Assembly: GCA_008704415.1 (NCBI GenBank)
Contig: VXIS01000562.1
Location: forward strand, 1 to 17,505
Reading direction: 5' to 3'
DNA: 17,505 nucleotides
DNA from: Sphaerosporella brunnea
Taxonomy: Eukaryota > Ascomycota > Pezizomycetes > Pezizales > Pyronemataceae
The notes below the pieces were generated by a model. The model was given only the letters and a program-made list of their open reading frames with translations. It did no database searches and was not told the origin of the DNA. The position numbers and the translations under genes were made by a program. Positions 9,692 through 17,505 of this stretch are shown here, in pieces. Each line of letters starts with the position of its first letter. Position 1 is the first letter of the stretch.

Positions 9692-11054
9692 GATAAGGTG
9701 TTGAGGTAGAGGGGTTGCTGAGTCGGCAGAAAGCTTTGCTCAAAAACAGTAGTACGACTGCGGACCCCTTTACAATAGTCGGATTTGGTTTTTGGTTGTT
9801 CGAGGGTATGGGTTTCGAGCGTTGATGGATAGATATTTCGCAGACGAGGAGGAAGGTTCAGGGTCCTAAGTGAAGTAGTATGTTACTTAAGTAGGTTGTC
9901 GAGACCGAAGGACGAAAGGCCAAAAAATGTGCCCTTTCTACCGCAGCCTTCTTTCTTGCGTCTCACGCCTCAGACACACACAACAGCCACGAAAATAATG
10001 CGTTGTTGAGGAGAAGGTGATGGGATAGTTAGAAAGTGGGTGGTGTTTTGGGGGGGGGGGGGGGTAGCAAAGGTGTCGACGCGAGAGTGGGTGGGGGGGG
10101 GAGGGGAAAAGAGAAAAGAACCCTCTCCGCAAACTCGGGGGGGGCTTTGAAGGGTTGGGTTGGCTGGGTGGGTGATATACGACTGGTCTGGCTGGTGGGA
10201 GGGAGCAAAGTTGAAGGTTTGTTTGAGGTTGGGTTCCTGGCTGAGAAGTAGTGCCGTCTTCCCTGGCCCAGAGTGTGCCCCGCATGATTCCATCGACTTC
10301 CAAGAACATCTTTCCGCTTCGATTGCTGCAAGCCAAGCCAGCGCCTGCAATGGCAGCATTACGGCATGCTGGAACGCAGTGGGCCAGCGGTGGCACTCCG
10401 CCACCCCCGGATGAACGGTGTAGACCACTCCAGAAGAGAGCGGCGAGGTCAAAAGACCATGTTGACCGAACGTGAACGTTCCTGCTTCCTTGGATCTCGC
10501 TGCTGGAACGAGGTGGAAGCTGGTGCCGCCATGCATGAACGCAACGCGATAGCGCTAATCTCCAAACGGCTACCACCCTGGTCTCCCGAACCCTCGCGAT
10601 CCAGCGCCCAGATGCACGAGCTGGCGGCACGCGCGATCACTCGGGCGGCACGACGGTCGAATCGTCGGGCAGAGGCGCCTCTGTTCGTTTCATAACACAT
10701 CACGCGTGGGCAAAAAGCTGATGAGCAGTCCGGCACTTCTATAACGAGCGGAGTTTCCCCCTCGGAATCCGCAGCGTGCGAAAGCAAAGAGACACGCAAG
10801 AAATTAGGCAAGAAAAAGACATCCCCCGTCATCGCCGTCGCCGTCGTGAGAATAAGAAAAAAGCCCCACACAGAAGATTAGCAAATCCATATATCATGAA
10901 AACGTACATCAGCCATCCATAAGAAAAACTGAAACCCCCCCCCAAGCCCCGCATAAAAGAAAGCTCCATTGTACACGAAAAAGATAACACCCCCAAGTAC
11001 TAGAAAACCCAATCGGAAGAAAGTTTCACCCCGATATAAACAGCTCAATAACTA
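9692..11054. other. Spacer between YDJ1 and the CLIP gene
   Basis: About 1.36 kb with no supported gene. The left part should hold the YDJ1 promoter. The right part (about 10786-11054) holds the CLIP gene 3' flank, which is also the start of the fold-back arm. Inside are a G15 run at 10050-10064, further G-runs at 10095-10145 and a C-run near 10937-10945. Overlapping open frames on both strands at 9938-10871 share no recognisable domain and overlap each other, so none is called. Small inverted repeats lie around 10645-10685. Confidence 0.5.
10050..10064 (+). repeat. G15 homopolymer
   Basis: Fifteen consecutive G residues, followed within 85 bases by several more G-runs. It lies about 400 bases upstream of the YDJ1 start. 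Length in the assembly is uncertain, as for any such run. Confidence 0.8.
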
Positions 11055-13700
11055 CTAATATTCGGTGTCCAGTGGACAGTCCACGCTATCGTGTCCATCT
11101 CGTTCGCACAGCGCGCACCACTTGTCCATGTCCACCACTCCGCTCTCCTTTCCGGGAACAGGTCCGAACGAGGAACTCATGTCGACAGCCGGAGGGGCGG
11201 GAAGGGGAAGGTGAGGAAGATGGACGCTCTTCTTCTTATCGGCAATGGGAGTCTCCGGGTTCGTACTGAAATCGCTCTCGGTCGGAGGTGCGGGAGACAC
11301 CGATGGCGGGCTTCCGCTAGGTCCATCAGACAAGGGGGAGGGAGTATCCTTCTGTCTGAGCAACGGAGATGACTCCTTCTGCTCCTGCTCAGCCGCGGCC
11401 GCGGCAGCAGCAGTGGTCGATCCATTGGGACCAGCTGATGCGGGTCCACCGGCACCGGATCCAAACATGTTGGTGCAGGTCAAGATGTCGTGTCCCGAAG
11501 CCTCGCAAATCTCGCACCACGGCGCCGATGAGTCCGCGTCCGAGTCGATGGGCGTGAGCTCGCCGTTGTCCTTGCTCTCAGACACTGCCACATCCGGGAT
11601 TGTCGAAACAGTATCGATCGAGACCTTTCTGAGCGACGAGGCACCCGAGCCGGACAATCCCTGTCTCACTCTCCAGCTGCCCCTGGCCTCTCCCGATGTT
11701 CTGGCACCCCATGCGACGGTTTTTTCGGAGGCGTTTGACGTCCGTGCTTCCCGCTTCTTACGCAGTTCTTCGATTTCGCGCTCCAACTCCTCCTCGCGGT
11801 TGACCTTGTACTTGATTTGATTCTGGAGGGCCGCAATTTCCTCGTTCAACTTTTCAGTGTTCTGCTGTTCCCGCACCAGCTCAGACTGCCCAAGAGCATT
11901 CCGGTCCAAACCCGCCTCAGTGAGAGCAGCATCATCCAGGGCCACCGAGTCTCGTGACAAGGAATGAATAATAGCCTTCAAACCCCTAATTTCGTCGTCT
12001 TTCTTATCAACTTCGTCTTGTCCGTTGCGCATCTTGCCGACAGCGGCATTCGCCACCGCAGCTGCACTCTTCTCTTTCTCGCGGCGTAGCTCCTCACGGC
12101 TGCGTTCAACCTCTCCACGAAGGAACTCCACCTCGCCTCTTGCCTCGGCTTCTCCCCGACGAGCATCCTCCAGCCCCTCCTCCAATTCGGCTACAAGCTC
12201 TTCCAACTGCTTAAGCTGGCGCGCAACAGAGTCTACGTCTTCGTTTCGGTCTTGGAGCTCTCTGATATCTTCCAGGAGATCTGCCACTCGCTTCTCGTAC
12301 ACGCGCTCCGTTTCGGAGCTTGCCAGTTCGAGCGTGTCGATCGTACTTCTGAAGTCGGCTCTATGTGCATCGAACTCGGCGGTGAGGTGCTGTATTTTCT
12401 CATTCTTTTCACGTAACAATGCCCGCAACTGCGCCGCGTCGGCATCTTCGTAGCCACGCGGAGACATAATGCCCCCCATAGGTGAATTTGAAGCTGTCTG
12501 CACCAGGTTTTGTAGCTCCGCCAATGACGCCTCCATCTCCAACAAAGCCGAAGCTTGTTCCTTCAGCTGGCGGTCACGGTCAGCCAGCTCGGTCCTGAGC
12601 GCCGCGAGTTCCTCTAGATGGTCGCTCTTGGGCATCCCGATGCCTGAGTCGATTGGTGAAGATTCATTGTACAGCCCTGGCCCAGAGTCTTCGTCCATGT
12701 GCCCGCCCATCGAACTAGCTGACCTTGACATGCCTAACGAGCTGCCGCTTCTCAGAGTCAGGGAGGACTTTGGCTGCTTCAAAGTCTGGAACTGGGGACC
12801 AGGAGGCTTTGATATCTTTGGCGTTCCAGAACTGGTTCCGGGACGTTCATTCGCAACGCTGTCCGCTCTTGAGCGTGCACCGAAGTTTGGTCTGCCGAAA
12901 CCCGGGGTAGGCGAAAGCGCACCTATGCGGGATCCCATTGCAGAGCCCGATCGGGGCGTGCTTGGTGGTAGCAAACTAGGCCGTGGATTTTGCAGTGCGG
13001 GAGTAGTTCCCCTCCGTATGGGGCTTTCCGATCGACCTGGTAGAGACGGGCGCCCGCTAGGGGTCTTCATCGCACTGCCAAATGAACGTCCCGCGACCGA
13101 TTCTGAGCGGTTACGAGCAGGCGTCATGGAAGGGGGTGCGAGCGAAGAGGTCGGGGACGATATGTCCAGAGTCGGGGTTGGTGGCGGTTGGGATGAGTCT
13201 GTAGAGTTCCGCTTGCTGGCTCGTGAGAGGGGGACAAAGATGCCCGACAATGGCTGGGCGGTCGTGAAATAACGAACACTGCATCACAATACATCACCGC
13301 GGTCAGTGAGGGGGGGTTCCACAGACATGCAGGAGAACACTGCAGCAGCGAGACACTCCGGGCCTTACCCATCCACTACTCCATCGTTTTTGCCCTTGCC
13401 AGCGAGATCGCCTTCCAGCTCCACGCCGACGAAGACCCCACCCTTTCCTTTCACGCTGCCGACGAACTTGACGACGCCGTGCATGCCGCCGGGGGTGTTG
13501 ACGAGGTCCCCCACCTCCACGTCCGTGGATTTTGCGCCGACATGTCGCAAGCTGTAACCCGCGGTCGCATCGGGGATCGAAGCCAGGGAGTTTTGCGTGA
13601 GCTGCTGGTAGCTCGTCTTCCGTGCAAGCATGTCTCTAGAGATCTTTGGGGTGATTGACGGAGACGAGGAAACCGAAGTGTTTCGAGGAGAGCGAAGAGG
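10786..13700 (-). repeat. Left (clean) arm of a large fold-back inverted repeat
   Basis: This segment contains the intact CLIP gene and about 270 bases of its 3' flank. Its reverse complement can be followed almost without a break through 13811-17505. Anchors include the intron region, the coiled-coil segment reading GTAGACTCTGTTG, the zinc-knuckle end and the 3' flank reading TTCATGATATATGGATTTG. The window's last base corresponds to 10786, so the true extent of the repeat is cut off by the window. Confidence 0.93.
11055..13631 (-). CDS. CAP-Gly microtubule plus-end protein, CLIP-170/Bik1/Tip1 family, 2 exons
   Basis: Predicted microtubule plus-end tracking protein that binds tubulin and EB1-type tails and influences microtubule growth and cargo or dynein delivery. 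Exons: 13631-13369 and 13278-11055, with a 90-bp GTAAGG..CAG intron inside the CAP-Gly domain. The total of 2487 nt gives 828 residues and a TAG stop. The start is the first in-frame ATG; further upstream the frame is open only from a TTG. The single CAP-Gly domain is at about 39-106 with the tubulin-tail-binding GKNDG at 80-84. Next comes a Ser/Pro/Arg-rich basic linker (about 107-300), then a long coiled coil (about 304-600). Two CCHC zinc knuckles of the form C-x2-C-x4-H-x4-C follow, one around 675-690 and one at 809-822. The protein ends in DTEY, an acidic-aromatic tail similar in type to the EEY/F-like ends that CAP-Gly domains bind. Architecture matches fungal Bik1/Tip1. I leave the symbol blank because naming differs between fungi. 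Confidence 0.92.
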
Positions 13701-13810
13701 CGAGATCTGCTCGTAACAGACAAGCGAAGTGCCCGAACGATGCAAGCGTAAGACGGAGGGAAGGAGAATAGATAGAGTAGAGTCCTACTTTAAGTGAAAT
13801 TTTTATGACG
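13701..13810. other. Spacer (hinge) of the fold-back repeat
   Basis: Roughly 110 bp between the two arms, with no clear counterpart in the opposite arm. It contains the upstream flank of the CLIP gene and a small GTAG..CTAC dyad near 13777-13788, which may be close to the turning point. If the right arm is an assembly artefact, this is the last genuine sequence upstream of the CLIP gene and its promoter is mostly missing from the window. Confidence 0.6.
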
Positions 13811-16800
13811 GCTTCGCTCGTCGCTCGATTAGCAATTATGGCTTCGGTTTTCCTGCGTCTCCTTCAATCGCACCGAAACGGCGAAAATTATCTCTAGAGA
13901 GCTATTGCTTTGCACGAAGACAGAGCTATGCCGATGCTATGCTCACTGCTAAAACTCGACCTGGCTTCAGATCGCCCGGATGGGGGCGACGCACAAGACG
14001 TGCTTGACTTAGCGCGGTTAGCAGGCTCTGGCGACATTGTCGGCGCAGAAATCGCAGCGGACTTGGAGGTGGGGGACCTCGTCAACGTATCGCCAGAGCC
14101 CTCGGGGCGGCAGGGGCACGGCGTCGTGCTAAGTTCTCGGGGCAAGCGTGAAAGGAAAGGGTGTTGGGCGGGAGTGGTGTTGCTCTTCGTGCGTCGGTGG
14201 AGGTGCTGGAATAGGGTGGGGAAGGGGGGGGGGGGCGATCATCAATCGCTGGCAGGAGGGCTAAAATACGATGGAGTAGTGGAATGGGGTTAAGGTCGCC
14301 CTGAGTGTTCTTCGCTGCTGGCAAGTGTTCTCAGGACTGGCATGTCTGGTGGACCTCCCTCCATACCGATCTGGACGGGCGCGGTGATGTATTGTGATGC
14401 ATTTGTTAGCGTGTATTGTTTTCACTGGAGCCGCGCCAGGCCATTGTCGGGCACTTCGAGAAACTTATGTCCCCCCTGACAGTTAAAAATCACGGAGCCA
14501 GCAATGTCGGAAAGCTTACAGACAATATTCATCGGCTGCTAACTGATCGCTTCACCAGAACCCGCGGACATCTGGATCAACTATCGCTCGCCTTCGAATC
14601 CCCAATCTTCGCTCGCACCCGGCCTTGGGTCTAGTGACGAACCTGCTGTCAACCGCTCAGCAAATGAAAATCGGTCCGCGGGAACCGTTCTTTGGGGCAG
14701 TGCGTATTGAAGAGCGCCTTAGCGGGCGTCCCCGTCTCTTAGTCCCCTCGCAGGTCGTGCGGAAAGCCCCATGACGAGGGGAACTACATGCCAACGCAAT
14801 CTGCAAAAATCGGGCATCCGGCCTAAGTTTGCTTACCGGGAACCAAGCTACGGCCCCGATCGTTGACTCTGCAAATGGATTCGGCCGCATAGGATGCGCC
14901 TTTCGCGCTTACCCCGGTTTCTGGCAGACCACGAAAACAAACTTCGGTGCAAGGGACACGGGGCTCAAGAGCGGGGACAGCGTTCAATGACTTCCGTCGT
15001 GAAACAGTTCTTGAAACGGCCAAAAAATATCAAAGCCTGTGCCTGGTGCCCCAGTTCGTGGAGCAGACTTTGAAGCAGCCAAAGTACCTCGGCCCTGTGA
15101 CTCTGAATGCGTGCAGCACTCGTGTTAGGGGCATGTCAAGGTCAGGCTAGTTCGAATGTGGGGCGGGCAACATGGATCTAAGACGGTTCGTGGGCCAGGG
15201 CTGTACAATGAATCTTCACACCAATCGACTCAGAGCAGGGGTGCATTCAGTGGATGGCCGCAAGAGCGATCCATCTAGAGGAACTCGGCGCTGGCTACAG
15301 GACGCGGAGCTGGCTGGAACGCGGTGAGTAACCGCGCAGCAGGCTGATAGGGAGGCAAGCTTCGCTGTTGGAGATGGATGCGTCATTGGCGGACGCTAGC
15401 AAAACTCTGGGTGCAGGTAAGCAGCTTCAAATTCACCTATGAGAGGGGGCTATATTATGTCTCCGCGATGGCTTAACGAATGATGCTCGACGCGGCGCGA
15501 TTGGCGGGCATTGTTAAAGCGTAAAAGAATGAGAAAATAGGGGACAGCAGGCCGTCGAAGGTGGCGTTAGCCGAGTTTCGAATGGCACATAAAGAGCGAC
15601 TTGCAGAGTCGATCGATTCACGCTCGACATCTGTGCACGTTAGCTCCGATAACGCGAGCGCGTGTACGAGAAGCGAGTGCAAAAAATAAAGAGAATCTCC
15701 TGGACAGATATCAAGAAGAGCTCCAAGGACCGACAAAGCGAATCGTAGACTCTGTTGTCGCAGCCAGCTTAAGTGCATGTTGTAAAAGAGCTTGTAGCCG
15801 AATTGGAGGAGGGGGCTGGACGGTATGTTCTCGTCCGGAGCTAAGGCGCTGAGGGCTAAGAAGGCGAGGTGGAGTTGCGCTATCGTGGAGAGGTTGAGGT
15901 CGCAGCCTGTGATGAGGCTTACGGCCGGCGAGAAGAGAGAAGAGGGTGTCGGCTGCGGTGGCGAACAATGCGCCTGTCGGCACATAGATGCGGCAACGGT
16001 ATCGAAGACACGTGGATTAAGAATCGAGAGGAAAACGACGAAATTACGGGGGTTTGTATAGGCTTATTATTCATATGCCTTGTCCACGAAGACTACGGTG
16101 GCTGCCTGGTGATGCTTGCTGCTCACTTGTGGCTAGGTTGTGGAACCGGATATGCTCTTGGGCTAGTCTAAGAGCTTGGTGTCGGGACAGCGAGAACAGC
16201 TGAAGAAGTGAAAAGATCGATGGAAATTGCGGCCCTACCAGAATCAAATCAAGTACGAAGGTCAACGCGCGAGGAAGTGAAGTTGGAAAGCGCGCACTCG
16301 AAGAACTCGCGTAAGAAGGCGGGAAGTGGGCGACGGACGTGCAATCTGACGCCTCCGAAAAAACCTGTCAGCTATGGTGTGTCCAGATACTATTGCGTGT
16401 AGAGATGCCGAGGGGCGATCTGAGAGTGAGACATGGGATTGTCGGCTCAGGGTGCGGCCGTCGTCGCATCAGAAAGGTCTCGATTCGATTACTGTTATTT
16501 CGACCGAATCCCGGATGTGGGCAGTGTCTGAGAGGCGAAGACACAGACGGAGAGCTAGCGGCGAGCTCGAGTACGGCCTCATCGGACTATAGCGGAGCGC
16601 GGACCATTCAATTCGCTCCAGTGTGCGAGATTTGGCGATGGCTTCGGATCAACCAACGACAATCTTGACCTGACCTAACATGTTTGGTCGGCGGTGTCGC
16701 CTGGGGGGGGCTGGTGTGGACTTCCGCATGCAGCTGGTCCGCCTAATGGGATCGACCACTGCTGCTGGCCAGGTATTGCGCGTCGCACATCGGTCGGCTT

Positions 16801-17505
16801 GAGCAGGATCAGTTAAGGAGTCATCTCTCTGTTGCTCAATGGGATCACTGAAGTGATATCTCCCTTCCCCCTTGTCTGATTGGATCCTAGCGGAAGGCCC
16901 GCCATCGGTGTACTCGTCCGCACTCTCCGATTCTCTGATAGAGCGATTTCAGTAAAAAAACAAAACGAATCCCGGAGACTCCCATTTGTTATCGATAAGG
17001 AGAAGAGCGTCGCATCTTCCTTCACCTTCGCCTTCCGCTGCCTCCTTCGCGCTGTCGACATTGCAGTTCCTGCGTTCGAACAACCTGTGTCCTCCGAAAG
17101 GAGAGCGGAGTGGTGGACATGACAATGTGGTAGGGGGCGCGCTGTGGCGAAAAAAGCGATGCTGTGACACGATAAGCGTGGACTGTCTCACTGGAACACC
17201 GACTTAGTATTGATTGAGCTGTTACACCTATCTGGTGATAACATTTATTAGGATTGGGTTTCTAGTTAACTTGGGGTGTTTCTCCGTGGTCGTGTAGCAA
17301 TGTAGCTTATCTTTTAGTGCGCTGGGCTTGGGGGGTTTGCACGATTTTTCTTATGATGCTAGATGTTACTTATTTCATGATATATGGATTTGTCTATGCT
17401 TCTGTGTGGGTGCTTTTTTCTGTGTTCTCAAGTAGTCTGACGGCTATTCGGCGATGGACGGGGGATTGTCTTTTTTCTTGCATTATATTTCTTGCGTGTC
17501 TCTTT
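13811..17505 (+). pseudogene. Degraded inverted copy of the CLIP gene (pseudogene or uncorrected read artefact)
   Basis: The plus strand repeats the CLIP gene in the same 5'-to-3' order. Identifiable pieces are the leader region (13841-13860), a CAP-Gly stretch (14064-14150 and 14268-14460), the Ser/Pro-rich linker (14460-15000), the coiled coil (about 15600-16380), the last zinc knuckle (17110-17205) and the 3' flank (17206-17505). The start codon is destroyed by an insertion near 13900. The intron is retained but its donor reads GTTAAG near 14290 and its acceptor CAG is changed, so this is not a retrocopy. The copy is 3695 bp against 2915 bp in the source because of scattered short insertions, with frameshifts throughout. 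Coding, intron and 3' flank are equally affected. It cannot encode a working protein as written. A raw long-read fold-back at a contig end explains the pattern best; an old duplication is possible. Confidence 0.9.
14222..14235 (+). repeat. G-run inside the degraded copy
   Basis: A G14 run at about 14222-14235, interrupted by no other base, stands where the clean arm has only the ordinary CAP-Gly coding sequence with no such homopolymer. It is one of the larger differences between the arms and fits insertion-type noise. Confidence 0.5.

Noticed and set aside
9938..10630. Minus-strand frame of 230 residues upstream of YDJ1
   Set aside because: Pro/Ser/Arg-rich composition comes from C/G-runs. 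It overlaps the likely YDJ1 promoter and matches no domain I recognise.
13632..13745. Longer CLIP N-terminus starting at 13745
   Set aside because: That codon is TTG. The first in-frame ATG is at 13631, so the extra 38 residues are not supported.
13910..14293. Plus-strand frame of 127 residues with a CAP-Gly-like stretch
   Set aside because: It is a piece of the degraded inverted CLIP copy that happens to stay open. The similarity to the clean gene is lost through frameshifts after about 14150, so it is not a separate gene.
15473..15985. Minus-strand frame of 170 residues with hydrophobic segments
   Set aside because: It is antisense to the coiled-coil part of the degraded copy and has no family signature.
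1..17505. tRNA genes, CRISPR arrays, transposase or other mobile-element genes, secondary-metabolite or defence clusters
   Set aside because: I looked for tRNA TTCRANNC-type arms in cloverleaf context, regularly spaced direct repeats and transposase or polymerase motifs and saw none. The genes present are ordinary housekeeping eukaryotic genes.

Overview
The window looks like nuclear DNA of a filamentous ascomycete (Pezizomycotina). It carries three protein-coding genes of eukaryotic type, all on the minus strand. They are split by six to nine dozen-base to 150-base introns with fungal GT..AG borders and CTNA-like branch sites, and are separated by 0.6-1.4 kb gene-poor spacers. The genes are a mitochondrial MutS homologue (MSH1, 3193-7380, 5 exons), a class A J-domain chaperone with a farnesylation box (YDJ1/Mas5 type, 8013-9641, 5 exons) and a microtubule plus-end protein of the CLIP-170/Bik1/Tip1 family (11055-13631, 2 exons). 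They need no shared function: mitochondrial DNA repair, Hsp70 co-chaperone and microtubule tip tracking. They are probably neighbours only. I saw no tRNA, rRNA, CRISPR array or transposon gene.

Layout. Bases 1-3192 hold no gene I can support. This stretch is full of simple sequence: a degenerate GTAGGA block, a strongly G-rich strand (about 1380-1620 and 1737-1800) interrupted by a 93-base T-rich tract with a 34-T run, and C-runs near the MSH1 end. Then come MSH1, a 0.6 kb spacer, YDJ1, a 1.4 kb spacer and the CLIP gene. MSH1 has an ordinary MutS body but an extra C-terminal tail of about 320 residues that is coiled-coil and then Glu/Val-rich.

The most notable structure is at the right end. 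From about 13811 to the last base (17505) the plus strand is a noisy reverse-complement copy of 10786-13700. It covers the whole CLIP gene, its intron and its 3' flank, in a fold-back arrangement around a spacer of roughly 110 bp. The copy is about 27% longer than its source because it is filled with scattered one- to few-base insertions. Coding, intron and 3' non-coding parts are equally damaged and there is no C-to-T bias. That pattern is what an uncorrected long read that turned back on itself would leave at a contig end. A real inverted duplication that decayed to a pseudogene is the alternative. Until reads are checked, the right 3.7 kb should not be treated as independent sequence or as evidence of a second CLIP gene.
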